Positions 18,998 through 27,290 of a stretch of 64,000 bases of DNA are shown here, piece by piece. The notes under the pieces are model-generated. The model did not search any database. It was given only the letters and a program-made list of their open reading frames with translations, and was not told where the DNA came from. The DNA is taken from positions 29,172 through 93,171 of the forward strand of contig DATGFS010000023.1 of assembly GCA_035308905.1 (NCBI GenBank), written 5' to 3'. The stretch comes from a bacterium (GTDB lineage Bacteria > Sysuimicrobiota > Sysuimicrobiia > Sysuimicrobiales > Segetimicrobiaceae). The translations under genes and the position numbers were made by a program. Each line of letters opens with the position of its first letter. The stretch's first letter is position 1.

Positions 18998-20623
18998 TCA
19001 CGGCGCCGCCCGGCGGCCCACGGACGGGAGCCAGTTGAGGATGGCGCCGACGGCCTGGTTGTCGACCGCGTCCTCGATGTCGAGGTGCGAGTACTGCGGG
19101 AAAATCGCGATGCGGATGCGGCTGCGCGGCGTGGCCGTATGGTCCAGGTAGAAGCTCGCCAGTTTCGGCGACCGGATGAGGCCGCGTCCCGCGCCGAGCA
19201 GCAGGATCGGCAGGTCCACGTACTGCATCTGCGTCAGGCTCACGTACTGCCGGGCGAATTCGCCGCTCGTGTCGAGGTTCAGGGACAACCCCAGATCGAG
19301 CACGAGCCGCCACGGCATGTACCACGCCGTGAAATCCCCGTCCGGCCGGAGGATCGCCCCCTCGAGCGCGCGCAGATCGACGAGGCCGCGCGGGGTGCTA
19401 CGGTCGTACGGAATCCATTGGATGAGCGTCTGCCCGGGGACGGGACGGCCGGTCGACAGCTTGAGCAGGCCGTTCGGCGAAATGCCGGCGGGATCGGGCA
19501 TCCGGTCGAAGCTGCCGAGAGGGCTGCCGATCGACGCCCGGATGAACATGTCGGGCTCCATCTGGTCCGAGAGCACGGCGCCGAGCAGCGCCTCGTTCGT
19601 GATGGGCAGTCCGTTGCGCGGGTAGCCCGGCAGCCGGCTCGACGCGTCCGGCCTGAGGTACGCGTACACCGCGACCGTGTCGAAGAGGATGCTGTCCTGC
19701 GTGCGCGCGATGCTCGACGTATCGGTGAAGGGGCTGACGCGTTTGCTCGGGTCCGCGGCCAGCAGGGCGTTGATCCCCGGAACCTTTCCGATGAGCGGGA
19801 TCGAGAGGCCCTCGAGGTACTGCGAGGGCTGGAGCGAGACCGGCAGGTGAAGCGGGATGCCGTCGATCAGGACGAGGCCGTCGACATCGCGCGCGCCCGC
19901 CTCGGGCGATCGCTCGATCTTGCCGGCGACGTTCTCGATCGGCTCCGCGCCGGGCAGGCGTCCGAAATCGTACCCCGCGTACAGCGCCGCGAACATCGCG
20001 CCGAGGGAGTGACCGCCGAGCAGCACCCGGGCGTAGGGGAAGCGCTTCCGTACCTGGTTGACCACGACGCGGACGTCGCGGAGATTGAGATCGAGACCCC
20101 AGTAGGCCGCGGACGGCACCGTCTTCGGATCGAGCGCTTTGAACGTCTGCCCGTCGATCGCGAGGCCCCCGTAGTAATAGCCGAGGGCGAAGTCGGGGTT
20201 GCGGTTGGCGAGGGCGGCCGTGATTCCGCGGCGGTCCTGGAGGATGCCGGCCCGCGGCTCCGCGATCCACACTTCCATCGTGGGGCGGCGGCTGATGAGA
20301 GCCCGGGCGAGCAGGTCGAGCGTGTTGGGTCCGGAGTTGAGGCCCGGGATCAGCACGAGCACGGTATCGGGGCGGCCGTTCAGGTTGGCGGTCAGGTCGG
20401 CCGCGTAGCGGTAGGCGTCCACGCGATTGAGCGCCGGCGGCGTGTGCGGCTCCTCCGCGCCCTGAAAAGACAGCCGCTCGCGCTGGACGCTGTCGGGGGT
20501 GACCGACTCGGCGTGCACGTGGATCGCCGGTCCGGCCGCGAGGGCAAGGGTGAGAGCGCCGAACAGGGCGGCGCCGGCCGCGGAGAGTCGTGCGAGAACG
20601 CCTGCTCGGCGCGCGTGGCTCAT
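18998..20623 (-). CDS. Secreted alpha/beta hydrolase
   Basis: A 541-residue protein with an N-terminal signal peptide (ARLSAAGAALFGALTLALAAGPAIHVHA). The core has the oxyanion strand VLVLIPGLNSGPNT, the nucleophile elbow GGHSLG within RVLLGGHSLGAMFAALYAGY, and late in the chain HLDIEDAVDNQAVG with a possible catalytic His/Asp. Length is well above a minimal hydrolase; the extra 250 residues form a cap or lid region. Substrate unknown: lipase, esterase or cell-surface polymer hydrolase are all possible. It is divergent from the flavoprotein gene at 20691. Confidence 0.8.
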   Translation of the reverse strand: MSHARRAGVLARLSAAGAALFGALTLALAAGPAIHVHAESVTPDSVQRERLSFQGAEEPHTPPALNRVDAYRYAADLTANLNGRPDTVLVLIPGLNSGPNTLDLLARALISRRPTMEVWIAEPRAGILQDRRGITAALANRNPDFALGYYYGGLAIDGQTFKALDPKTVPSAAYWGLDLNLRDVRVVVNQVRKRFPYARVLLGGHSLGAMFAALYAGYDFGRLPGAEPIENVAGKIERSPEAGARDVDGLVLIDGIPLHLPVSLQPSQYLEGLSIPLIGKVPGINALLAADPSKRVSPFTDTSSIARTQDSILFDTVAVYAYLRPDASSRLPGYPRNGLPITNEALLGAVLSDQMEPDMFIRASIGSPLGSFDRMPDPAGISPNGLLKLSTGRPVPGQTLIQWIPYDRSTPRGLVDLRALEGAILRPDGDFTAWYMPWRLVLDLGLSLNLDTSGEFARQYVSLTQMQYVDLPILLLGAGRGLIRSPKLASFYLDHTATPRSRIRIAIFPQYSHLDIEDAVDNQAVGAILNWLPSVGRRAAP

Positions 20624-20631
20624 CCGGTCAC

Positions 20632-20666
20632 TCTAACGTTAGAAGCAGGGCAGGAAATGCCCTGCT
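20632..20666. promoter_or_regulatory. Two abutting palindromes between divergent genes
   Basis: TCTAACGTTAGA (20632-20643) is a perfect 12-bp palindrome. It is directly followed by AGCAGGGC, 7 nt, GCCCTGCT (20644-20666). The whole 67-bp gap between two divergent genes is thus symmetric sequence, as expected for an operator or overlapping promoters. No T-run follows, so a terminator is less likely. Confidence 0.45.
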
Positions 20667-20690
20667 CGGCCATCGAACCATGAGAGCCCC

Positions 20691-21929
20691 ATGATGCGTT
20701 ATGACGTCGTCGTCGTGGGTGCCGGTCCGGGCGGCGCGGAAGCGGCCCGGGCCGCCGCGGGACAGGGCCTTCGTACACTCCTGCTCGAGGAACACCGCAG
20801 CGTCGGTCTCCCGACGCATTGCACCGGCAAGCTCTCCCTGCACGCGTTCCGGGAATTCGACCTGCCGCCCGCCCTCGCCGTCAATGCGCTGAGCGCGGCC
20901 GTCTTTCACTCGCCGGGCGGGGTCGTCGTGCACGTCCGGCGGACCTCCGCCGATTCCTACGTCGTGGATCGCGTCAGGTTCGATCGGTGGCTCGTCGAGC
21001 GCGCGGCCTGCGCCGGCGCGGAGGTCGTGACCGGCGTGCGCGTCACGCACGCGGCCCGCCGGGGCGATCTGCTGCGCGTCCGGGGCGATTACGCCGGCCG
21101 GGCCGGGACGTTCGAGGCCGAGGCCCGGACAGTGATCGACGCCGAGGGCGCGTCTCCCCGGCTGCCGGCCTCGCTCGGTCTGCGCCTCGCGCGCACGTAC
21201 GCCAACGGCCTCCAATACGAGATGCGGGGCATCGGGGGTCTCGAGGCGGACACCCCGGAGATGTTTTTCGGCCGCGACACGGCACCGGGGTTCTTCGCGT
21301 GGCTGCTGCCGCTCGACCGGCAGACCGCGCGCATCGGGCTGGCCGTCGATCCGCGCGAGACGCCGCACGCGCCCGTGCGGTACCTCGAGCGCCTGCTGGC
21401 CGCGCACCCGGCGCTGCGCCGCCGGGCGGCGGGCGCCGTGGTCGTGCGCAAGGTCGGCGGACGCATCCCGATGCTCACGGCCGGCGCGCCCACCGCGCGG
21501 GACGGCGTGCTCGTTGTCGGCGACGCCGCCGGCCAGGTGAAGGCGACGTCCGGCGGCGGCATCTACTACGCCATGACCGCGGGACGTCTTGCCGGCACCA
21601 CCGCGGCGCGGTACGCCGCGGGCGACCGCCGGGCCGCGCAGGCGTACGAGCGCGGCTGGCGCCGCGCGTTCGGGCGCGAGGTCGCGTTCACCGCGCTCGG
21701 GCGCCGTGTGATCAACCGGCTCGCCGACCGCGAGCTCGACCTGGTGATGCGGTTCATCCACGCGAGTCCGGCGGTGCGGGCCAGCGTCGAGGCCGCGGGC
21801 GACACGCAGTATCAGTCCCGGCTCTTTCTGCCGCTGCTGCGCACGCTCGCCGCCGCGGCGCTGCGGCGGCCGGCGCTGCTGCCGGTCGTCGGGCTGGCGC
21901 TCGTGCAGGGCATGCTCGCGCAGATGTGA
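20691..21929 (+). CDS. Geranylgeranyl-reductase family FAD-dependent oxidoreductase
   Basis: 412 residues. N-terminal FAD-binding Rossmann motif VVVGAGPGGAEAARAAA, the family segment PTHCTGKLS near residue 43, the second FAD motif VLVVGDAAGQVKATSGGGIYYAM around residue 270, and a C-terminal helical region typical of GGR/ChlP-like proteins. Such enzymes saturate isoprenoid chains of quinones, carotenoids or membrane lipids. The actual substrate is not readable. Start at ATG 20691 or the adjacent ATG 20694; no strong ribosome-binding site. It is followed by EndoQ 33 nt downstream, probably cotranscribed. Confidence 0.85.
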   Translation: MMRYDVVVVGAGPGGAEAARAAAGQGLRTLLLEEHRSVGLPTHCTGKLSLHAFREFDLPPALAVNALSAAVFHSPGGVVVHVRRTSADSYVVDRVRFDRWLVERAACAGAEVVTGVRVTHAARRGDLLRVRGDYAGRAGTFEAEARTVIDAEGASPRLPASLGLRLARTYANGLQYEMRGIGGLEADTPEMFFGRDTAPGFFAWLLPLDRQTARIGLAVDPRETPHAPVRYLERLLAAHPALRRRAAGAVVVRKVGGRIPMLTAGAPTARDGVLVVGDAAGQVKATSGGGIYYAMTAGRLAGTTAARYAAGDRRAAQAYERGWRRAFGREVAFTALGRRVINRLADRELDLVMRFIHASPAVRASVEAAGDTQYQSRLFLPLLRTLAAAALRRPALLPVVGLALVQGMLAQM

Positions 21930-21962
21930 GCGCGCTCCGACGGAGGAGAAGGTTCCCGGCGC

Positions 21963-23234
21963 GTGAAACCATCTGACATGCCGGTGATTGCCGACCTGCA
22001 CCTCCACTCGAAATTCAGCCGCGCCACCAGCCGGGACATGGATGTCGAAAACCTCGCCAGGTGGTGCGGCTTCAAAGGCATCACCGTTGTCGGCACCGGC
22101 GATTTCACCCATCCGGTCTGGCTGCGGGAGCTCAAGTCCAAGCTGAAGCCGAACGGCCAAGGGCTCTTCACGTACGGCGGGCAGCACTTCATGCTGACCG
22201 TCGAGGTCAGCAACATCTACCCGCAGGGCGGCCGGCTGCGCAAGATCCACATCGTCGTCCTCGCGCCGAGCTTCGAGGTCGTGGACCGCATCAACGCCGT
22301 GCTCGCGCGGTTCGGCAGCCTGATGGCGGACGGCCGGCCGACCTTGTCGCTGCCGAGCCACAAACTGGTCGAGTACGTGATGGAGATCTCCCCGGACTGC
22401 ATGATCATCCCGGCGCACGTTTGGACGCCGTGGTTTTCCCTCTACGGCAGCAACTCGGGGTTCGACGCGCTATCGGAATGCTTCGGCGATCAGGCCCGCC
22501 ACATTCGGGCCGTCGAGACCGGATTGAGCAGCGACCCGCCGATGAACTGGCGGCTCAGCCAGCTCGACGGGGTCATGTTGGTCAGCAACTCGGACGCGCA
22601 TTCGCCGGCCAAGCTGGGCCGCGAGGCGAACGTCCTCGACTGCGCGCTCGATTACGCGGACATGCTGCGGGTCCTGCGCGGCGAAGACCGCGCGCGCTTC
22701 CTCTACACGATCGAGTTCTTTCCGGAGGAGGGCAAGTATCACTTCGACGGCCACCGCGCCTGCGGGCAGCGGCTGTCGCCGTCGGAGACGCGCACGGCGG
22801 GCGGGCGGTGTCCCGGCTGCGGCCGGCCGGTTACGGTCGGCGTCATGTCGCGCGTCGACGCGCTCGCGGACCGGCCCGAGGGCGGGGGCGGGGACGGCCG
22901 CGTGCGGTACCGCAACCTGATCCCGCTCGAGGAGATTATCGCCGCGGCGTTCGGCTCGCAGCCCGGCACGGGCGCAGTGCGGGAGGAGTACTTCAAGATC
23001 GTGCAGGCGCTCGGCGGCGAGTTCCACGTGCTGCTCGACGTTCCGCTCGAGGAGTTGGCGCGGCTGACGCGGCCGCGCGTGGTCGAGGGCGTGCGTCGGG
23101 TGCGCGACGGGCAGGTGTCGATCCGTCCCGGCTACGACGGCGTCTTCGGCGAGATTCACGTATTCGGAGGAGCGGCGGACGAAGAACGCCGTGCCGCGGC
23201 AGCGGCGCAGCCGGCCCAGACCAGCCTCTTCTGA
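21963..23234 (+). CDS. Endonuclease Q (PHP-domain DNA repair nuclease)
   Basis: 423 residues matching the EndoQ family, which cuts 5' of deaminated bases (uracil, hypoxanthine, xanthine) and AP sites. Seen: PHP metal motif IADLHLHSKFSR at the N-terminus, HVWTPWFSLYGSNSGFD, VSNSDAHSP, and a Cys zinc module (ACGQRL ... RCPGCGRP) near residue 270. The last residues, QPAQTSLF, match a bacterial sliding-clamp binding peptide (QxxLF). Start is GTG 21963, 11 nt after GGAGGAGAAGG; the inner ATG at 21978 is too far from it. The 3' end overlaps the next gene. Confidence 0.88.
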   Translation: MKPSDMPVIADLHLHSKFSRATSRDMDVENLARWCGFKGITVVGTGDFTHPVWLRELKSKLKPNGQGLFTYGGQHFMLTVEVSNIYPQGGRLRKIHIVVLAPSFEVVDRINAVLARFGSLMADGRPTLSLPSHKLVEYVMEISPDCMIIPAHVWTPWFSLYGSNSGFDALSECFGDQARHIRAVETGLSSDPPMNWRLSQLDGVMLVSNSDAHSPAKLGREANVLDCALDYADMLRVLRGEDRARFLYTIEFFPEEGKYHFDGHRACGQRLSPSETRTAGGRCPGCGRPVTVGVMSRVDALADRPEGGGGDGRVRYRNLIPLEEIIAAAFGSQPGTGAVREEYFKIVQALGGEFHVLLDVPLEELARLTRPRVVEGVRRVRDGQVSIRPGYDGVFGEIHVFGGAADEERRAAAAAQPAQTSLF

Positions 23235-24516
23235 ATCCGCCGAGCTCAGTGGGGCTGCCACTGGGCCCGAGGCGCGAGCCGGGACGCGACGCCTCCCGAT
23301 ACGGTCCTCGAAGCGCCCGGCCGTGGTGCTGCACCCCGGGCGCGACGCGCGGCTGCGTGCCGGCCACCTGTGGGTCTACCGCGCCGAGATCGCGCGTCTT
23401 GTCGGCGAGGCGGAGGACGGCGAGACGGTCACGGTGCTGGACGCCGCCGGCCGTCACCTCGGCACCGGTTTTCTCAACACCCGCTCGCTCATCACGGTCC
23501 GTCTGCTCACCACCTCGGACCGCGACCTGGACGAGGCCTTTTTTCGCGAACGCCTCGAGCGCGCGGCCGCGTTTCGCCGCGGCGTCGTCGCCGACACCAC
23601 CGCGTACCGTCTCGTCTTCGGCGAGAGCGATCTGCTGCCCGGCCTGATCGTCGACCGGTACGCCGGCACGCTCGTCGTGCAGACGCTGACCGCCGGCATG
23701 GACCGCCGCCGGGAGATGCTCGCGCGGCTGCTCCTGGAGCTGACCGGGGCCGGCTCCGTCTACGCCCGCAACGACCCCGCGGTCCGCCGGCTCGAAGGGC
23801 TGCCCCGCGAAACGGGGTGGGTGATTCCGCCGCGGGGCGGAGAGACCGGGGAAGCGCCGGCCGGTGACGGCCCGATCGAGGTGGCGATCGACGAATCGGG
23901 CGCGTCGTTCGTGGTGGACGTGGCCGGCGGACAAAAAACGGGCTTCTTTCTCGACCAGCGCGAGAACCGCGTGTACGCAGCCGGCCTCGTCCGCGGCGAG
24001 GTGCTCGACGTCTTCGCCTATACCGGCGCGTGGGCGGTGCACGCCGCCCGCCGGGGCGCGGAGGTGACCGCGGTCGAGATCTCGGAGCGGGCCGCCGCCG
24101 CGATCGCCCGGCACGCCGCGCTGAACGGCGTGGGAGACCGGTGCCGGGTGGTCACGGCGAACGCCTTCGACGAGCTGCGCCGCCTGGACCGCGCCCGGGC
24201 CCGGTTCGACGCCGTCATCCTGGATCCGCCGGCGTTTGTGAAGACGCGCGCCGCGCTCGAGGGCGGTCTCGCCGGGTACAAGGAGATCAACCTTAGGGCC
24301 CTCAAGGTGCTGCGCCCGGGAGGATGGCTGGTGACCTGCTCGTGCTCATACCACGTTGCCGAGGCCATGCTGGAGGCCGTGGTCCTCGACGCCGCCCGCG
24401 ACGCCGGCCGCTGGGTGCGCCTCGCCGAGCGGCGGTCCCAGGCGCGCGACCATCCGGTCTCGCTCGGGGTGCCCGAGACGCGCTACCTGAAATGCCTGAT
24501 TTTAGAGGTGGAGTAG
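23191..24516 (+). CDS. RlmI-like class I SAM-dependent rRNA methyltransferase
   Basis: PUA-plus-methyltransferase protein of the RlmI/YccW group that makes m5C in 23S rRNA. Seen: PUA start VVLHPGRDARLRAGHLWVYRAEIARL, the central EEHD-like segment ESDLLPGLIVDRYAG, KTGFFLDQRENR, SAM motif VLDVFAYTGAWAVHAARRGA, catalytic region VILDPPAFVKTRAALEGG and the Cys motif LVTCSCSYHV. The ATG at 23191 overlaps endoQ by 44 nt and adds about 44 non-conserved residues; in-frame GTGs at 23323/23326 fit the domain start better but lack a ribosome-binding site. Start therefore uncertain. Confidence 0.87.
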   Translation: MPRQRRSRPRPASSESAELSGAATGPEARAGTRRLPIRSSKRPAVVLHPGRDARLRAGHLWVYRAEIARLVGEAEDGETVTVLDAAGRHLGTGFLNTRSLITVRLLTTSDRDLDEAFFRERLERAAAFRRGVVADTTAYRLVFGESDLLPGLIVDRYAGTLVVQTLTAGMDRRREMLARLLLELTGAGSVYARNDPAVRRLEGLPRETGWVIPPRGGETGEAPAGDGPIEVAIDESGASFVVDVAGGQKTGFFLDQRENRVYAAGLVRGEVLDVFAYTGAWAVHAARRGAEVTAVEISERAAAAIARHAALNGVGDRCRVVTANAFDELRRLDRARARFDAVILDPPAFVKTRAALEGGLAGYKEINLRALKVLRPGGWLVTCSCSYHVAEAMLEAVVLDAARDAGRWVRLAERRSQARDHPVSLGVPETRYLKCLILEVE

Positions 24517-24523
24517 GAAGCCG

Positions 24524-24552
24524 TTGCAGGGCAGGGCGGGAAAACCTATAAT
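24524..24552 (+). promoter_or_regulatory. Sigma70-type promoter upstream of the R3H ATPase
   Basis: TTGCAG (24524-24529), 17-nt spacer, TATAAT (24547-24552). Transcription would begin near 24559, downstream of the methyltransferase stop and upstream of an intrinsic terminator, giving a leader of about 115 nt before the ATPase gene. Confidence 0.65.
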
Positions 24553-24562
24553 AATGGTAGCG

Positions 24563-24667
24563 ATGCTTCGCCGATATCGGTGGACTCGACGGGAGGAGAA
24601 CCCGCGCGGTTCTCCTCCTTGTCTTTTTGAGGCTCGCCGCCCGGGGGCATCGAGAACGAACCGGTGA
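24563..24667 (+). CDS. Possible Arg-rich leader peptide spanning a terminator
   Basis: A 34-codon ORF whose ATG is 10 nt after the -10 box, so nearly leaderless. It begins MLRRYRWTRREE (six Arg in the first ten codons plus Trp and Tyr) and reads through the terminator hairpin at 24592-24618, stopping just before the ATPase start at 24676. Its translation would keep the hairpin open. No homologue is recognised; it may be chance. Confidence 0.35.
   Translation: MLRRYRWTRREENPRGSPPCLFEARRPGASRTNR
24592..24628 (+). terminator. Intrinsic terminator in the R3H ATPase leader
   Basis: Perfect 11-bp stem GGAGGAGAACC / GGTTCTCCTCC with a 5-nt loop, followed by TTGTCTTTTT. It could end the upstream methyltransferase mRNA. 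It is, however, also downstream of a good promoter at 24524-24552, so it would give a 70-nt RNA or act as an attenuator of the ATPase operon. Confidence 0.8.
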
Positions 24668-24675
24668 GGTGACAG

Positions 24676-26217
24676 ATGGTGGTCGCGAGCCACCAGATCC
24701 GGATTACCGACAACCTGGACCTCCTGCTCGAAATCCTGCCGCCGGAGATTCGCCGGCAGATCGAACTGCAGGCCGATCTCGACACGCTGCTGGAGATTGT
24801 GCTCGACCTGGGCCGGGAACCGGAGGCGCGATTCCCGGAGCGGGTGGTTCGAATCTCGGACGGATTCGTGGCGCGCGAGGACCTGCATCACGTCGCGAGC
24901 CGCGTGGGCGCCTTCGGAAAGGACAACCGCGCCGGCATCGAGCGCACGCTCCACCGGATCTCGGCGATCCGCAACCGGGCCGGCGACGTCATCGGGCTCA
25001 CCCTGCGGGTCGGCCGCGCGGTGTTCGGGACGGTGGACATCGTGCGCGACGTGATCGAGGCGGGCCAGAGCGTGCTGCTGGTCGGACGTCCCGGCGTCGG
25101 CAAGACGACGCTGCTGCGCGAGGCCGCGCGCGTGCTCTCGGACGAGGCCGGCAAGCGTGTCGTGGTCGTCGACACCAGCAACGAGATCGCCGGCGACGGC
25201 GACATTCCGCACCCCGGCATCGGCCGGGCGCGCCGCATGCAGGTCCCGTACCCCGAACTGCAGCACGCGGTCATGATCGAGGCCGTCGAGAACCACATGC
25301 CCGAGGTGATCGTGATCGACGAGATCGGCACGGAAGCGGAAGCGCAGGCCGCCCGCACGATCGCCGAGCGCGGGGTGCAGCTGATCGCGACCGCGCACGG
25401 GAACACGCTCGACAACCTGCTGCAGAACCCGACCCTGTCCGACCTGGTCGGCGGCATCCAGGCGGTGACGCTCGGCGACGAGGAAGCGCGCCGCCGCGGC
25501 ACCCAAAAGACGGTGCTCGAACGCAAGGCGCCGCCGACGTTCGACGTCGTGATCGAGATCCAGGACAAGGACCGGCTCGCCGTGCACCACGACGTGGCGC
25601 ACGTGGTCGACCGGTTCCTGCGCGGCGCCCTGCCGAGGCCGGAGATCCGCACGCGGACCCCGGAGGGCGAAGTGCGCATCACCAGCGGCGAGGTTGCCGC
25701 GCAGGCGGCGGCCGCCTCGACGAACGGCCACGGCCATGCCGCTCCGGTTGCGCCGCCGCAGAAGATCGTGCGCATCTACCCGTATGCGGTGAGCCGCAAC
25801 CGGCTCGAGCGGGCGATCCGGGAGCTGCGGGTGCCGGCGATGATCGCCGACGCGCTGCACGACGCCGACGTGCTGCTCACGCTCAAGTCGCAGGAGCGCC
25901 GGCAGCCGAAGCGGCTGCGCGAGGCGGGCCACCGCGGCCTGCCGACGCACATCATCAAGAGCAACACGCTGTCGCAGATCGAGACCGTGCTGCGCGAGAT
26001 TTTCGGCGTGCAGGACCGCATGAGCCCCGAGGAGCAGGCGATGCGGGAGGCGGAGGAGGCGATCTCCGAGGTCATGGCCGCGGCGCAGCCGGTGGAGCTC
26101 GGTCCCCAGAACTCCTACCTGCGGCGGCTGCAGCACCAGCTGATCCAACGCTACGGTCTCGCGTCCGAGAGCAAGGGCACCGATCCGTTCCGTCGCGTGG
26201 TGATCTATCCCCAGTAG
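24676..26217 (+). CDS. Ycf45-like AAA ATPase with R3H nucleic-acid-binding domain
   Basis: 513 residues. The N-terminal region (DNLDLLLEILPPEIRRQIE) leads to a SpoIIIAA/Ycf45-type P-loop ATPase: Walker A GRPGVGKTTLLREAARVL, sensor VVDTSNEIAGDGDIPH, Walker B VIVIDEIGTEAEA, and the arginine-containing QLIATAHGNTL segment. The C-terminal R3H-like domain includes SRNRLERAIRELRVP and the tail GLASESKGTDPFRRVVIYP, where R3H signatures resemble this. The protein family is widespread in cyanobacteria, Chloroflexi and Firmicutes with unknown cellular role. ATG follows GGTGAGGTGACAG. Confidence 0.88.
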   Translation: MVVASHQIRITDNLDLLLEILPPEIRRQIELQADLDTLLEIVLDLGREPEARFPERVVRISDGFVAREDLHHVASRVGAFGKDNRAGIERTLHRISAIRNRAGDVIGLTLRVGRAVFGTVDIVRDVIEAGQSVLLVGRPGVGKTTLLREAARVLSDEAGKRVVVVDTSNEIAGDGDIPHPGIGRARRMQVPYPELQHAVMIEAVENHMPEVIVIDEIGTEAEAQAARTIAERGVQLIATAHGNTLDNLLQNPTLSDLVGGIQAVTLGDEEARRRGTQKTVLERKAPPTFDVVIEIQDKDRLAVHHDVAHVVDRFLRGALPRPEIRTRTPEGEVRITSGEVAAQAAAASTNGHGHAAPVAPPQKIVRIYPYAVSRNRLERAIRELRVPAMIADALHDADVLLTLKSQERRQPKRLREAGHRGLPTHIIKSNTLSQIETVLREIFGVQDRMSPEEQAMREAEEAISEVMAAAQPVELGPQNSYLRRLQHQLIQRYGLASESKGTDPFRRVVIYPQ

Positions 26218-26254
26218 TTCCGACCGCCGGACGGCCGAGGCCCCCGGCCGATTC

Positions 26255-26953
26255 GTGACGCTCGAGGGGCCGGACGGCGCGGGAAAGACGACGCAGGCGG
26301 CGTTGCTCGTGGAGCACCTGCGCGCGGCCGGGCACGAGGTGGTCGCGCTGCGCGAGCCGGGCGGAACGGCGATCGGCGAACAGATCCGGTCGCTCTTGAT
26401 CGATCCGCGCCACGCCGAGCTCGCCCCCCGGACGGAGATGCTCCTCTTCGCCGCCTCGCGCGCGCAGCTCGTCGCCGAGGTCATCGGGCCGGCGCTGGCC
26501 CGGGGACGGATCGTCGTCTGCGAGCGCTACCTCGACGCGTCTCTCGCCTATCAAGGGGTGGCGCGCGGCCTCGGCGTGGACCTGGTGCGGACCGTCAACG
26601 ACGCCGCGACCGGCGCGCTCCGGCCGGATCTCACCCTCCTGCTCGACCTCGATCCGGAGACCGGGCTGCGGCGCGCCCGCGCGGCGTCCCGCCTGCGCGG
26701 GACTAGCCAGCGGGATGCGCTGGCGTCGGCGGGCGCGGGGTCCGAGGGGTGGGAGGGTGGCGACCGGATGGAGCGGGAGACGCTGGCGTTCCATGCCCGC
26801 GTTCGGGAGGGGTTTCTGGCGCTTGCCAGAATTGAGCCGCAGCGCATCCGGGTGGTCGACGCGCGCCGGCCCGTCGTGGACGTTCAGCGGGAGATTACGG
26901 CGGCAGTCGACGGACTGCTCCGGGCAGAGCGTCGCGCGGGAGGGGCTTCGTGA
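26255..26953 (+). CDS. tmk: Thymidylate kinase
   Basis: dTMP to dTDP kinase, 232 residues. Walker A GPDGAGKTTQ at the very N-terminus, DR-type substrate motif seen as CERYLDASLAYQGVARGLG, and the EPGGTAIGEQIRSLL segment are diagnostic. It starts at GTG 26255: a stop lies in frame at 26201 and no other start codon follows it, so the enzyme has almost no residues before the first beta strand. A 20-residue insertion (GTSQRDALASAGAGSEGWEG...) sits before the lid region. It overlaps darA by 4 nt. Confidence 0.95.
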   Translation: MTLEGPDGAGKTTQAALLVEHLRAAGHEVVALREPGGTAIGEQIRSLLIDPRHAELAPRTEMLLFAASRAQLVAEVIGPALARGRIVVCERYLDASLAYQGVARGLGVDLVRTVNDAATGALRPDLTLLLDLDPETGLRRARAASRLRGTSQRDALASAGAGSEGWEGGDRMERETLAFHARVREGFLALARIEPQRIRVVDARRPVVDVQREITAAVDGLLRAERRAGGAS

Positions 26954-27279
26954 AGCTGATCCTGGCGATCGTGCAGGAAAAGGACCAGCGCCGGCTCATG
27001 GAAGGCCTCGTCGCCGCCGAATTTCAGGCCACGATGCTGGCCAGTACGGGCGGGTTCCTCCGCGAGGGCAACGCGACCATCCTGATCGGCGTCGAGGAAA
27101 ACCGCGTCGACGATGTGATGGCCGTGATTCAAAAGTTCTGCCACGTCCGCGAGCAGCTGGTCAGTCCGCTGCCTCCCGTCGTCGAGCCCGTCGATTCGTA
27201 CATCTCGTATCCGGTCAAGGTGCAGGTCGGGGGCGCGATCGTGTTCGTCCTGGACGTTGAGCGGATGGTGAAGGTCTAA
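26950..27279 (+). CDS. darA: Cyclic-di-AMP receptor DarA (PII-like)
   Basis: A 109-residue PII-like protein. The family start KLILAIVQEKDQRRLMEGL, the B-loop/T-loop region ATMLASTGGFLREGNATILIGVEE with the TGGFL motif that binds c-di-AMP, and the C-terminal VKVQVGGAIVFVLDVERMVKV are all present. DarA homologues bind c-di-AMP as trimers; their output is unclear. GTG start overlaps the tmk stop, and holB starts 11 nt later, giving the tmk-darA-holB order also common in Firmicutes. This implies c-di-AMP signalling in the organism. Confidence 0.95.
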   Translation: MKLILAIVQEKDQRRLMEGLVAAEFQATMLASTGGFLREGNATILIGVEENRVDDVMAVIQKFCHVREQLVSPLPPVVEPVDSYISYPVKVQVGGAIVFVLDVERMVKV

Positions 27280-27290
27280 GGCCGCACCCC

